This document shows positions 35,698 to 47,540 of a stretch of 64,000 nucleotides of DNA, piece after piece. A program made the position numbers and the translations under genes. The notes below the pieces were generated by a model. The model did no database searches, was not told the DNA's origin, and saw only the letters and a program-made list of their open reading frames with translations. The number at the start of each line of letters is the position of its first letter. Within the stretch, counting starts at the first letter, position 1. The DNA comes from Emydura subglobosa (Eukaryota > Chordata > Testudines > Chelidae), in assembly GCA_007922225.1 (NCBI GenBank), contig ML680047.1, positions 273,686 to 337,685 on the forward strand. Reading direction: 5' to 3'.

Positions 35698-38135
35698 CAA
35701 GGCTCAGGCATTTCCACAGCCATGTTCTCAAACCCATCTACACAACAGACGGCTGTTTCTACTTGGGGTCACAGATGTGCTTAGATGGTCCAGGTTAGAT
35801 AGATGCTGCCTGGCTGGGTCCTGCGGGGCGGCGAATTGCTGACACTGACACACACACATATATCTATGGAATGCTGGGATTCCCCTCTTCAACCTCCAAT
35901 TCCATTTAGCCTCTTCCCCAGTCAAGGTTTCAAACTCCTCACTGGCTGTGCCTGTTTCTGCTGTTGTGAGGGCAGGAATTTCCCCACCATTGAGGGGGTG
36001 GGAAAGAGGCTTTGATCAAGGGGCCCCCACAGCAGATAGTGGGTTCCATCTAATTAGAGGCAGACAACACAGGTTCCCAGCAGCATTAGGTTAATCAGCT
36101 AATGGGTGCAGCAGTCCCTGGCTATGTGCTATGCAGAGAGACCATGGGGGCAGAGCCAGCAGCACAGATCACCTCCTCCCATGGGTTAGGGGAGGGGGAA
36201 TCTGTGAAAACATCTGTTCTGATAAAAGACAGCCAAGTGTGAGAGGGGTCAGGACTAAGCCAGTTAACTCAGCTGCTCCATCTACCCACTGACAACAGAG
36301 AACTGTCAAGTCTGGCAGGAGCAGTGGTTCCCGCTTTACCTAGTGTGAGAGACATGGCAGACAGAGGGCTTAATGGCCTGGAAACCAATGCAGGGTGGGA
36401 AACTTTCAGCATGAATCAAAGAGAACTGACAACCAGCTCAGACAGAGGCAAAAACGCCGGCCCCCAGCAGGAGACTCACAGAGCTCAGCTGTATCCTCCT
36501 GCTGGGCCCCTTCACTGGATGGACGCTGCCATGCCCAAGCAATGCAGACAGCTGGTGCCATCTCCATCAATCAGGAAGGGGAGGGAGGCACTCGCCAGCA
36601 CATAACACACTTCACCAGAATGCAAGGAGAGGTCCCTCAGCCCCAGGGAGCCCCAGGTCTAGACTCAAAATGCAGGTTCGCTGGCCAAAGGGGGAGAGAA
36701 AGAGAGAGACAAACACTTACGGAGGGCCCTCGGTCTTTAGAGTGCCAGTCACTGCAGTAGCAAGGACCCACACAGTCACCTCATACACCCCATTCCTCAG
36801 TTTCCTTTTGGAAAACGAGAACCTTGCTCTGCAGGGGCTGCCAGGGTCATTTGGGGTTCACAAAGCACTGTGAGAGGCTCAGGAAGAGAGCTATGACAGG
36901 CGAGCAAAGGACTGTGGATCTGAGTCTGAGAAATCGGCTGGCACGAAGGTGACTGGGTGACAGCACTGCAGAGAGGCAGGGGAATCATAGACAGGCTCCA
37001 TCATGCTGCACATGTTGTGTCAAAATTCCGCTTTGGACCAGTACCACGGGCAGACAGCAGAGCTGCAACATGAATATACAGGGCAGAACAGAGGCATGAG
37101 CGAGCCCTGGGCTGCCAGAGTTTCCTTAGGGGGAATAAACAGACATCCTAGCAGTCCCTGGGTAGCCACTGCTCTGACACACCCAATCCCTTCTCCTCAC
37201 TATCCTGGTGAGCCTGAACTATGAGAACTAGATGCACCAGGACCTACTGCTGCTTATGGGGCATCTGCCTGCCTCACCAGCCTATTACCTAACAGCCCCT
37301 CCCACCCACAAACAGAATCCCTTCATGTCCCCTCTCAGACTAAAAGTGAAATTCAGAACCTCCTAGCGACAGCACCTGCACCGGTTTGTCAAAAAAGGGG
37401 TGCAAGACAGAGACAGGAGGAGGCAAGGCGGGCAGGTACCATGAGCTGCTTCGGGCTGGGGTTTGAACCACAACACCCGGAATCTGCCATTAACCATCGG
37501 GAACAGTTTCCTGCCATGCTGCTGTCATTACAATCATACACCTGTCGCTCTGGAACGCTCTACCAGGGCACAGTGTATAGAGAGTCTGATGCAGGACAAA
37601 ATGGTCTGGCCCAGTGTATCTGGCAGCAACTAACATCTGACGCTTCAGAGGAAGGCAAGACTCTCACAATGCATCTGGCCAATTGGGCCATGCTGCCCTT
37701 GGGAGACACACTCCCTAGCGCTGGGGGCTTGGCTGACATTCTAAAGCAGGAGATCTGACTCCCCCTTTTGACTGCAAACACCGTGATTGCCGATGGCAGT
37801 GTATCAATAGGCATGTAGCACTCAGCCCCACTCTCACCCTCCTGGTACCCCCACACCATCCAGAGCTGTTCACAGAACCGTGGGGCACTGACCCTTTCCC
37901 TGTCATCAAGGATGTGTGCTGGGCAGCTGCTCCAGTGCCCAACACTTCTGCAGCAATGGTGCACATTTCCGTAGAGACACCAGGGCTGTAGGAGGATGCA
38001 GGCACTTCACCGTACAGCCCAGTAGCCGCGCAGAGCACTGATGAGCACTCATGTAGTGCTGGAGGGGGGAGATGTTACTGAGACCTATCAAAATTGTGAG
38101 CTAGAGCCCCCACTAGTTGGTCTTTAGACAGTGAA
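35698..38135. other. Unassigned non-coding DNA
   Basis: About 2.4 kb with no recognisable exon or repeat. Confidence 0.4.
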
Positions 38136-38625
38136 CATAGAAACAGCCATAAAGGGTCCGACAAATGGTACATACAGCACAGAATCCGGTCTTCTGACAG
38201 GGGCCAGCACCAGATGCTTCAGAGGCAATGAACAGAACAGGCAGTTTATCAAATGATCCACCCCATCATCCAGTCCCAGAGTCGGCAGTCAGAGGCACAG
38301 GGACACTCAGAGCATGGGTTTACGTCCCTGCCCAGCCTGGCTAATAGCCAGTGATGGACACATTCTCCATGAACTTACCTTGTTTTTTTTTTTTAACCCA
38401 GTTATAGTTTCGGCTTTTACAACATCCCGCAACAATGAGTTCCAGAGGTTGACTGAGATGTGTAAAGAAATACTTCTGTTTCGCTTGTTTTAAACCTACT
38501 GCCAGTCATTTAATTGGGTGACCCCCGGTTCTTGAGTTATGTGGAGGAGCAAACAACACTTCCCTATTCCCTTTCTCCATAGCAGTCGTGATGTCATAGA
38601 CCTCTACCATATAACATCCCAGCTC
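38136..38625 (-). mobile_element. CR1 LINE 3' fragment
   Basis: It carries the same blocks as 8,735-9,200: 'gcttcagaggcaatgaacag', 'agccagtgatggacacattc', 'acaacatcccgcaacaatga' and 'agaaatacttctgtttcgct'. The copy ends about 330 bp before the CpG island. Confidence 0.88.
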
Positions 38626-39417
38626 CGTGTCCCTTTGGGCAGAAGCTGTGCCTTCCCCCAGCACTCCAGCAGTCTGCAGGCACTGCGAACCGTGAAGCTA
38701 ATGTTAGCCTTGCTGATGATCATGATCAGCCTCATGAACCCTCACCCCTAAGATCCTTTCCCAGCCCCAGAGAATTTCCCGTCAAGGGTTGCCCATCTCC
38801 AGAACAGACTCTGGCGGCTATGCAGCAAATCTCCGGGGTGGCCCCACGGCCCGGGAAAGCGGAGTGTTTCCTCTCCTTCCTTCTGCATGTACTGCCCTGA
38901 GTTTGCATGACCTCGTGGTTCTCCTTCTGGGACAGTGCGAGCCAGAGGAGGGGGAGTCCTTTGTCAGTGGAGCCGGGACCTCCGCACCCCTCGCCCACAC
39001 CCGGTGCTTTGCAGGCAGAATTAGCCCAGTTTTTGCAGCTGCAGAATCCGCCCGGCCCCGGCCCCGGCGCCCTTCTCCGACTCCCAGCGCCGCACGATGC
39101 AATGCAGCGGGGGCTGAGCCGAGACTCGCTCCAGCTGCCGCGCAGCACCGCTTGCTCCAGGGGCTGGTCCCCGCCACTCAGGGCTGCGGCTGCCCACTCG
39201 CTGTGGCGCCAGCTCCAAGGGCCTGGCCGGAGCAGCTGGGGGGAGCCGCCAGTGCTCAGCTGCAGCACGAGCGTTACCCGGGCCTTCGGGGGGAGCCGGA
39301 CCCGCAGCAGCCCTGGCCCCTGGCCCGGGGTGGGGTCTCTTTACCCAGCGGGGGGGCCACGTTTCCCCTCCCCCCCCAGCACGGCCCCCAGCACCGCCCG
39401 CGGGCCGCGCCTCCTAC

Positions 39418-39438
39418 CTCTCGGGAGAAGTTTTCCAT
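39418..39438 (-). other. Candidate start codon and splice donor (second)
   Basis: On the minus strand an ATG in strong context (A at -3, G at +4) opens MENFSRE, and the reading meets GTAGGA, a possible splice donor, immediately after seven codons. If the upstream candidate is the real exon 1, this lies in its intron. It could equally be an alternative first exon, or chance in GC-rich sequence. No continuing exon was found to the left. Confidence 0.25.
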
Positions 39439-39478
39439 TTGCGGCTCCGCTGCTTCTCCCCGCCCCGGGGCCGGGGCC

Positions 39479-39500
39479 GGGGTCTGGGTCTGGGTCTGGG
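39479..39500 (+). repeat. (GGGTCT)n run with G-quadruplex pattern
   Basis: Four runs of three or more G separated by TCT lie inside the CpG island. The arrangement meets the standard intramolecular G-quadruplex pattern on the plus strand. A second such run is at 40,019-40,043. Confidence 0.7.
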
Positions 39501-39600
39501 TCTGTGCGGGCGCAGCCCGGGGGGCAGGAAAGGCTCGGCGCTGACTGCAGACGGGGCCGGGGCCGGGGTCGGGCACGGGCAGCTGCCGCCCGTAACTCAC

Positions 39601-39608
39601 GGCCCCAT
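39601..39608 (-). other. Candidate first coding exon end: ATG then GTGAGT donor
   Basis: On the minus strand ATGGGGCC is followed directly by GTGAGT, a consensus splice donor (plus coordinates 39,595-39,600). The ATG has A at -3 and G at +4. It lies about 180 bp downstream, in minus sense, of the CCAAT/GC-box pair, the usual distance for a short first exon with 5' untranslated sequence. The upstream exon limit is not visible. This is inference from position and signals, with no homology support. Confidence 0.35.
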
Positions 39609-39694
39609 CCTGGGCGGGCGGGGCCGTGCCGGGGCTGCAGCCGCTGAGGTGTCGCGGGGAGGCGGCCCGGTCCCACGCGCGCCGGCCCGGCTCC

Positions 39695-39719
39695 GAGCTG
39701 AGCTGAGCTGAGCTGAGCG
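39695..39719. repeat. (GAGCT)n pentamer repeat
   Basis: About five GAGCT units lie within the CpG island, near the presumed transcription start on the minus strand. A microsatellite here could vary in length between individuals. Confidence 0.8.
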
Positions 39720-40018
39720 GTTCCCGGCTCCCGCACTCCGCCGCGTCCGCCCCCGGCTGGCTCCGCCCCGCCCCGCGTCGCCTGATTGGGGCGGGCGGTG
39801 CCTCCCCCGCTCCCTGCCCAGAGCAGCGCCGAGCACCGCTGGGGGGGGTCCCCGGTCCCCGCCCCATCCACCCGCGAGCCGAGGGAGCGAGCCGGGCTCG
39901 GGCCCCCCCCGGCTCTGTCCGCGGGGCTCGCGAGGCGCAGACGCAGGAGCCGGGTTCGAGCAGCACCTACTAGAACCGGGGCCGGGGGTGACACGAACCT
40001 GGGCTGAGCCGCAGCGGC

Positions 40019-40043
40019 CAGGGCAGGGCAGGGCAGGGCAGGG
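40019..40043. repeat. (GGGCA)n pentamer repeat
   Basis: Five GGGCA units lie at the right side of the CpG island and also fit a G-quadruplex pattern. Confidence 0.8.
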
Positions 40044-40240
40044 TGGCATGGGGCACCGCTCCCGGCCAGCAGCGCAGGATTGCCCGGGGCTGACTGCTCC
40101 GTCAGCGGGTGCCTGGTGGGGCAGGCGGGGGGAGAAGGCACACGGCAGCTCAGGGAAGCGCAGAGCCATACCTGCACCCCCCAGCCCTGCTCAGCCCGCA
40201 AGCTCCGCCAGGAAGGGGCTGTCTGTCTGTCTCCCTGCAC

Positions 40241-41070
40241 CCCGCATTACTCCTGCTCAGTGCCCCTGGCGCCACCCGCCCTCAGCACCCCACACCCACA
40301 CAGCTGGGCCCACACAAGCTCTGGGCAGCTGCATGCTCTTTCCCCAAGCAGCGTGCTCCTGCCCAGAGCTGGCTGCCAAGGATTACTGGTCTAAGCGTCA
40401 CAGAGATTCCGTTTCACTCTATTTACTCGTTTAAAGTAAGCTTTACGAATTGACAAATGGCTTCAGTGAAATAACAGCGTGCTCAGGCCGATCAGGGAAC
40501 TGGAGAAGGAGAGAGATGGGTCGGGGAGGGGAGGGAGAGCAGGACGTCGATAATGGCTGTGCAGACAAGGATGCTCCTGTCATCACCTCCCTGTCCATGT
40601 TGCACCCTGCTCAGCTATAACCATCATCTCCTTCTCCCCCCACACAAAGAGACTATATGCTGGGTGGGGTGGTATGGAGCTTTTAAAGGTAGGGTATGGA
40701 TTGGTTACATCATACCCAGGGACAAGAGACACCTCAGGTTTCCCCACGGTACCCACCAAGTACTTTACCCAAAAGATACTTGAGAAATGCTTATAGATCA
40801 CTTGGTACGGGGGCTCTGTGGAACATGTTTTAACATAGACAAAGGCACGGCCATACATCTAGGAACAAAGAAGGTAGGTCACACTTACAAGATGGAGAGG
40901 AGCGGTACTGGCAAGGACTCACCTTGGTAGAGAACCAGCTGAACTCCCCCTCACAGTCCAGTGCTGCAGCTAAGAGGACACAGGCAATCCTTGAATCTAC
41001 AAGCTGGGGAAATCACGTAGGAGCTGGGAGTTCTCATCTCTGCACACAGCATTAGTGAGACTGACACGGG
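40241..41070. other. Unassigned DNA right of the CpG island
   Basis: Possible plus-strand splice donors (AAAGTAAGC at about 40,433 and GGTAGG at about 40,688) occur but cannot be tied to an exon. Confidence 0.35.
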
Positions 41071-41560
41071 AATACTGACTTCCGGGGTCCACACTCTGAA
41101 AAGATGTTGAAAAATTGGAATGGGTTAAAAAAAAAAAAACTATCAGAAGGATTGGAGGTTTTGAAAGCCTGCCTTCTAGTGAGAGACTAAAGAAGCTGAA
41201 GTTTATCTATGAGAAGATTAAGAGATGACTTGGTCTGTAAATGCCTATATCAGGAGGAGATTTCTAACAGGAGAGCTCTTTAATGTAGCAGGCCGAGGAA
41301 TAACGAGATCCCATGGCTAGCAGCTGAGGTGAGACAAATTCAGACTGTAGACATGGTACATTTTTAAGTGAGGGCAGTTAACCATTTGAGCAATTTATCA
41401 GAGCATGTAGTTGATTCTCCATTACCTGAAGTCGCATCTTTCTAAAAGATATGCTGCAGCTCAGACAGAAGCTATGGTCTGTGTTCTGTGGGAGGTCAGA
41501 CTAAGGTGAGCATAATGGTCCCTTTTGGACTTAAAAATCTGTTAAGCTAAACACAGAGAT
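41071..41560 (+). mobile_element. CR1 LINE 3' fragment, heavily decayed
   Basis: The order of wording is CR1: 'ggattggaggttttgaaagc', 'gagagactaaagaagctgaa', 'gttaaccatttgagcaattt' and a tail 'gaggtcagactaaggtgagc'. An A-run at 41,128-41,140 interrupts it. Confidence 0.7.
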
Positions 41561-43859
41561 TTTAAACATCAGGATTGCCAGGTCCAGTAGCTCATAATCA
41601 ACCGGGGTAAGAACAAGTGCTGCATCCTCTGGGAAGGGAGGGTTACCAGCTCCTCTCCAATGAGGTGGATGAAGCCCCTGTTTCTAACCCTGACAGTTCC
41701 TGAGAGTCTGGATCTCAAAGGTCCAGAACCGACTATTGCCAGCGTTAGGCTGCAGATCAATGAAGCTGGGGGGGCGCGGAGGGGTAGAAACAATTTTGTG
41801 GCAGGTTAAAAACAAACTGGCAAGAGCCCGTTCTGAGGTCTGGAATGTGAGAAGGAGAAGCAGAGCCTGGGTGAATCAGTCAGAGTCGCACAACAAATGC
41901 CATTTATCAGTTGCACGTTGCCACCGCCACATGCAGCACATAGTTAAACACAAGCCCACACGAGAGAGTGACACTCTGTGCGTGTCTGCTCTGGGGTACC
42001 GAGGGCTGCATTTGACATCCCAGCCAGGCTCCCAAACAGCCTTTCCCAACCTGTTTCCTGATTAGTCCAGGCACCCCAAAGAGGCAGGGTGCACAGACTG
42101 GGAAGTGCTCCTTGGGCAGGCCTGGGCAGGGAGGTCACGTCGTGTCTCTTTGGCAGTACATAGACAGCTTGCCATGCCTGAAGAATATTGAACTGAAAGA
42201 GCATCTGAGCCATCCCTATCCTCTGCCAGCCCAGCATGAGAACAACCCCTGAGACAAGACCCCGCTGTCATGTCTCAGGATCAGAGTACAAGGAAGGAAG
42301 CTGGCAAAGGGAGGACAAAATTCAGGCGAGAAAGGCCCACGCTGAGACTGTCTCTTTGCAGCCTTCACTGGTGGGGCTCGCAGGTGCTGCATGTACCTTT
42401 AAGACGAGCCTGGGAATCTTCCCTGCTCCAGACTGTGGAGCCTTCCACCCCCAATCAGAGGAGGCAAAGGCAGCAGAGCAGAGTGAGTCAGTTTCCTGCT
42501 GTGAGCCTTTACCAAGCAGCAAATGTCAATGAATGAGACTGGCAGGGCCAGAAATTCCTCCTGGAAATGAGACTATCCCGTTTTCCTTTGCCACAGGGCT
42601 AGCCCAAGGCAGGGCAGAAGCCAAGCCAGCATGGACACTCCCTCTGCAGGAGATTGGTGTCTGCAAGGCCGGATGTTTCACTACCTAGCTAGGAGGAAAC
42701 ATTGTGATGCCTCAGTTCTGCATGCCACCTGCCCTGGCTCCATTGCCGCACTCAGGAAGGGGATCCCCAGGGATGGACTAGCCAGCGGAGGGAGCTGCGG
42801 GTCAGGATTGAGGGGCACTGTGGGGAACTTGCACAACTCTTGCCTGCTTCCTGCTGGTTCTAAACCGTGCAGGGAATTTTACTATCTTGTGAAATTTGCC
42901 ACAATCTACAGAAATAGCAAAAAAGTAATGATCAATAGCAGCAGCACAGCACAGCACAGCAGCTCTTTCATACTGTGGGAAGCCATCCATTCCTGTGAGC
43001 AGGAGCCAGCCTGCCCATCTGTCTGAGAGGAGAAGCCAGGAGGTCCCTGGTCACTGACCACTTCAAAGGGCAGAGTGGGCTCCTATTTCCTGCTTCTCTG
43101 AAGTGAAATTGCCCTCTAATCTGTGGGATGATGTCACCGGGGTGAGCCAGCGGTGGGGGAGGGAGGATGCATTACACAAGAAGATGCCGCCTGGGGCACT
43201 GGGAAGCAGGCGAGGAGGAGATTTGTGTGTCTGCATTACATCACTGACTGCAGCATGAATCCAGCCAGGCTTCGCTGCCTTATCATTGGCACAAGATCTG
43301 CTTTCACAGAGCAGAGAAAACCCAGGAATGATCTTGTCTGATGCAGGAAACTGCCTAAGGAGGATCTGCAGCAAAGGCAGCCTGTCTCTGCCCACCTGGG
43401 GGAACATATCACACAGGCAAAGAGCAACTCTGCAGCCAGACGCCCGCTCTGCAGCCAGACACACACGCACACAACAAATTACACATGTGCACATGCATGG
43501 AGGAAATCTCACACACACACAGTGGTGCAGAACGACACGTGCACAGAAACTCTCTTAAAGGTACAGGATTCACACCAGGAGGCCCTTGTGTTCAGACTGT
43601 GCGGTTCAGACTGTCCTGCCCTCAGGCATTAAGCACTGCCCTTCATCGCTGAGGTTCAGTCCATCTCAGTGCTTGGGCCTAAGGATTGTTCTAGCCACAG
43701 CTCTTCTCCTCCCACATTCCCCAGGTCCAAGCTCATCCCCTGCTCAAAATGTGGGGCCAGAAGAGAGTTGCCTGGCACCTATCATCAGGGATCACCCATC
43801 CCCAGTCCACAGGACCCTAGCTCTGGGTCTAACAAGCTCTGACTGCACTTCCGTTAGGG
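41561..43859. other. Unassigned DNA with short CA-rich repeats
   Basis: No gene is supported. A repeated CAGCA motif lies at 42,940-42,962, and (CA)-rich stretches lie at 43,455-43,485 and 43,509-43,522. Confidence 0.4.
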
Positions 43860-44040
43860 CAAGGGTAGGCAAGTATTTGTCAAGTCCAAATTTCATGGTC
43901 AGGGAACAGGCAAGGTCCAGACTCCAGAGAAAACAATAAAAAAGAACCCAATGATGATGATAAATAAAAAGATTTCAGGGTCCATTTGAAAGCAGCTGGC
44001 GGTCCGGATTTGGCCTGCAGCCCACCTATTGACTACCCCG
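43860..44040. mobile_element. hAT-type miniature element, old
   Basis: The left end CAAGGGTAGGCAAG and the complement of the right end, CGGGGTAGTCAATAGG, are imperfect inverted repeats. The right side carries 'ttggcctgcagcccacctat', typical of Charlie-like hAT ends. Flanks share TTAGG but a full 8-bp duplication is not clear. Confidence 0.5.
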
Positions 44041-44754
44041 GGATTAGGATGATCTCCTGCCTGTTCCGGATGGCGCCTGGCGCATCCAAGAAAGAACTAA
44101 CGTGCTGAGCATTAAGCTGATGCTGCCACACATTCAAGGGATGCTGTGCAGTGTGCACTGGGAGCTCTCACATTAGTGTGGGTCTGCCTTTTCCAACCAA
44201 TGCCCTGTGTTTTCTTGAAGTGTGGGTAGCTGCTCCTGCCCCAGCCTGCACCCCATCCCAGCTGGACTCCTGACCTCTGCCTATTCCTATCCTCGCCCTT
44301 CACTGCTTCCTCTGTCCACTCCTTGCCTGCCCAACCCCCATCCCTAGCACGCCCTTCCCTTCCTCGGCAATGTGGGGATGATGGATTGATATTGCAGAGG
44401 ACCTGCTGTTGCTCCGGGGCATGGGGGCTTCTCTAGAGCACCGGGGGCTTGTTGAAGGAATTAGCACTGATTCCTCAGAGACAGGATCATCTTCACACCA
44501 GATGAGTCCTTGCTGCAGAGGAATGAGATTAGGGTGGCTCAGAGAGGCTGTCACAGGCTAATGTCAGGCACTGCAGCACCTGCTCCCACTGATGGGCAGG
44601 AAAGATGGGTCCTGCCTGATGGAGTTTTTAATTTCCCACCAGGGAGGGGACTGGGCAGCTCCTCGGAAACCAAACAGAGAGAGAAGCAAGAACCACAAAG
44701 AACCACCGTCTGCCCGTGGGGCCAACTTCAGTGGGGATTCACTCAGCCATCTGC

Positions 44755-45075
44755 ACTGCCTCCTTCCCTCCCCCCCAAACAGGGATTCACACAGGCACTG
44801 GCACCATGCCTCCCCTCAGGGATTAACACAAGCACCGGCACTGCCCCCCCACCCCAGATTCACACAGGCACCGGCACTGCCCCCCCAACCAGGATTCACA
44901 AGAGGCACTAGCACCACACCCCCATCCCAGCAACAGGGATCTGCACAGGCACCGGCACTGCCCCCCCCCCACCCCAGACTCCCAGGGGCGCCGCCCCCCC
45001 CCCCCCCCCCCCAGGATTCACAGAGGCACCAGCACCACACCCCCGCCCCAGCAACAGGCATTGGCACTGCTCCCC
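44755..45075. repeat. GC-rich minisatellite with a 19-C run
   Basis: Units built on 'ATTCACACAGGCACCGGCAC' followed by a C-run repeat about seven times at irregular spacing (roughly 40 to 60 bases), with a partial higher-order pattern. A pure run of 19 C lies at 44,994-45,012. Frames through it on both strands (83 to 166 codons) are repeat artefacts. Confidence 0.8.
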
Positions 45076-45944
45076 CTCCCCCACTTTACTGACATTATTG
45101 AATGTCACTAAACTGGGCTAATACCACCCTGGGCCAGAGCAGCAAGTCCATAACGAGGACTGTATCTGCACCCCTTTAACTACATTGATTGGATTATGCT
45201 GGTGCGCATTTTATCTAGACACTGCCAAATGTTCCAACTGTCCGTGTCCACCGATCTGCAGGTGAGAACAGTAAGACGCCCTTTCCACTCACACTCCCAG
45301 CACCAGACTGGCACTGGGAGCAGGCCCATGGGGAATGTTGTACACCAGTGGGTTGCTGTGCTGGTGCCACAGGTTGGGAACCACTGCACTAGGGTATCTG
45401 GAGGATGTTAAATAGAAGCTACTAAAGTTCCTACTATTTCTGTCTTTCCTGTTCCTCCTGCACTGGATTTTCCTCGATTTAGCTCTGTTTCTGGCACTCT
45501 TCCAATGACATAACTTGGTCCCTGGAGTTCCTACCCACTGACTTCCTACTTATGGCATCCCTTCTGTTCCAATGCCAATTGCTGCCTGGCTATTGACCTC
45601 TCTGCCCCACATCACTGGCATTCTCCCTCCAGACTACACCAGCTGTTTCCTTGGTTGCCTGTTGGACGTGGTCGCAGCAGTGCCAGGGTGTGGGGAAAGC
45701 TGGCACCTCCTCTCCCCTGCTGTTTCCCATCCCAAATCCCCCCCAAAAAAGTCCCCAAGCCCACCCTGCTTCAGCTACTTTAAAGTGCTAAACACACACA
45801 CACACGCCAGAGCTGGTGTTTTGATCTCCCCCTTAAAAAACCCAAACACATTCTAAACACCAGGAGGCTGCTTCTGAGCATCCAGATTGTGCTGCTCCCA
45901 TTGGTCTTTTGGCCCAACAGTTTCCCCTACACACGGGGCATTAC

Positions 45945-46720
45945 ACCACTGTGAGGCTGTGGGCAAAAGAGCTAATGCGATCCTGGGGTGCATAAACAGG
46001 GCAGGGGAACCTCGAGCAGGAGTAGAGAGTTGTTTGCAGTGCTGTTGTAGCCATGTTGGTCCCAAGGTGTGAGAGGGGTGGGTGAGGTAATATCTTTTAT
46101 TGGACCAGCTTCTGTTGGTGAAACTAACAAGCTTTTTTGCTGTACAGAGGTTGTCTTAGGAGTTATTTTATCTCTATATTTGGCACTGGTGGGACCCCTG
46201 CTGGAATCCTGTGTCCAGTTCTGGTGCCCACAGTTCAAGAAGGATGTTGGTAAATTGAAGAGGGTTCAGAAAAGAGCCACAAGAATGATTAAAGGATTGG
46301 AAAATATATTTTATAGTGAGAGACTGAGGGACTCGATCTATTTAGCTTTACAAAGAGAAGGTTAAGGGGTGACAATTACAGTCCACAAGTACCTACATGG
46401 GGAACAGATATTTAATAATGGTCTCTTCCATCTAGCAGAGAAAAGTCTACCATGATCAGCAGCTGGAAGTTGAAGCTAGATAAATTCAGACGGGAAATAA
46501 AACATAAATTTTTAACAGTTAGAGCAATTAACGATTGCAACAATTTACCAAGGGTCATGGTGGATTCTCCATCACGGACAGACAATTTTAAAATCACGAT
46601 TGGATGTTTTTCTAAGATCTGCCCTAGAAATTATGTTGGGGCAGATCTCTGGCCTGTGCTAAGCAGGAGGCCAGACTAAATGATCACAGTTATCCTTGGA
46701 ATACACGAATCTACGTGATG
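45945..46720 (+). mobile_element. CR1 LINE 3' half split by a Penelope-type fragment
   Basis: The piece 45,945-46,033 reads as KRANAILGCINRAGEPRAG of the CR1 thumb region. It resumes at 46,165-46,720 with ESCVQFWCPQFKKDVGKL and KRVQKRATRMIKGLEN, then the tail 'ggaggccagactaaatgatc'. The coding part has frameshifts and stops. The intervening 130 bp is a later insertion. Confidence 0.85.
46034..46164. mobile_element. Penelope-like terminal fragment
   Basis: 'tgttgtagccatgttggtcc', 'gggtgggtgaggtaatatct' and 'tattggaccagcttctgttg' match the terminal segment of a Penelope-like family common in turtles. It is cut short and nested in a CR1. The assignment rests on recognition only. Confidence 0.55.
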
Positions 46721-47049
46721 GAGAAGCCACTATAGCCCTTGGAAAGCTGCTCCAATGCTGAATTACTCTTGCTGTTAAAAGTCTGCATCTGAATTCCAGT
46801 TTCCCATTTCCTGTGATTCTGAGGAGAGCAGGATCAGGTCCATTTCTTTCTGGGCATAAGCATGTGCTCAGCTCAATGCACCAGTCTATGCAGGAGCCAA
46901 GCCACTGCACACAGGCCCCTATGCTCAGTACACTGCTCCACAGCCCCCTGAAGAGCGAAGGTCTTGGACAGAGGGACAGCTCACAGTGCATCCAATGCCC
47001 CCATCTAACTCCGTGCTGCTTCCCAGCAGGGAAGAACAGGAATTAAAAT

Positions 47050-47540
47050 TAAAGAATAATAATATCCTGTTTGTCAAACCACTTCCATCCAGGAAGATCT
47101 CCAAACATTGATTAATTCAGTCCCACAGCCCCGCTATTGGGCGTTGGGTCCCTGCTATTATTGTCTCCTCTGTACAGCTGGAGAAAAGGAGACTGACTCT
47201 GCACAGGGACTGCCTTGCTCAAGTTACGAGCCATTACCACCACTTGTTCAGACACACTGGTGGGAGCACCAGAGCAGACAGGACTTTATGCAGCCCCTAG
47301 CACTTTGAGCACCATGTTGCCTAACGCAGTCCAGAGCAGGTCTCTGCTACCTGGTGCCTGAAATGCAGCAGCTGCATTAGAGCTCCCACAACAGACTGAG
47401 CCAGTCTGAGCAAAGGGAGAAAGGATTAGTGCACACAAGGCCACAGAGGGGAAGTGACCTGACCCAGGCCCTGTAATACAAAGTCTGAACCCAGGAGTTC
47501 CCGACTCCCCTCTGGCTCTGAGCACTATGTAGGCTGGGCC
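47050..47540 (-). repeat. MIR-like SINE relics (low confidence)
   Basis: Two degraded stretches (47,085-47,230 and 47,400-47,530) have MIR-like order: 'tctgtacagctggagaaaag', then 'aaggccacagaggggaagtg' and 'tctgaacccaggagttcccg'. Divergence is high. Confidence 0.45.

Larger units (their letters stand above)
38960..40240. promoter_or_regulatory. CpG island, probable host promoter
   Basis: GC content and CpG density rise sharply here against CpG-poor surroundings. It contains an inverted CCAAT box (ATTGG, 39,785-39,789) fused to a GC box (GGGGCGGGCGG, 39,788-39,798), further GC boxes (39,767-39,776), G-rich runs and short tandem repeats. This is the composition of a TATA-less vertebrate promoter. 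On the minus strand the CCAAT box reads forward, and two ATG-plus-splice-donor sequences lie downstream of it; plus-strand transcription cannot be excluded. Long frames through the island on both strands, up to about 300 codons, are a product of GC-rich sequence with few stop codons. Confidence 0.75.

Noticed and set aside
36325..36345. CAGTGGTTCCC resembling a hAT element end
   Set aside because: No matching inverted end or 8-bp duplication within a few hundred bases.
39341..40240. Frame of about 299 codons on the minus strand and frames of about 250 codons on the plus strand in the CpG island
   Set aside because: Several long frames overlap on both strands; GC-rich DNA has few stop codons. 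No domain motif is present, and composition is dominated by P, G, A and R.
44592..45092. 166-codon proline-rich frame
   Set aside because: It runs through the minisatellite; the repeated peptides follow the tandem units.
45355..45387. GGTTGGGAACCACTG, a perfect hAT-type right end
   Set aside because: No left partner or 8-bp duplication could be found upstream, so only an orphan end is present; not listed as an element.
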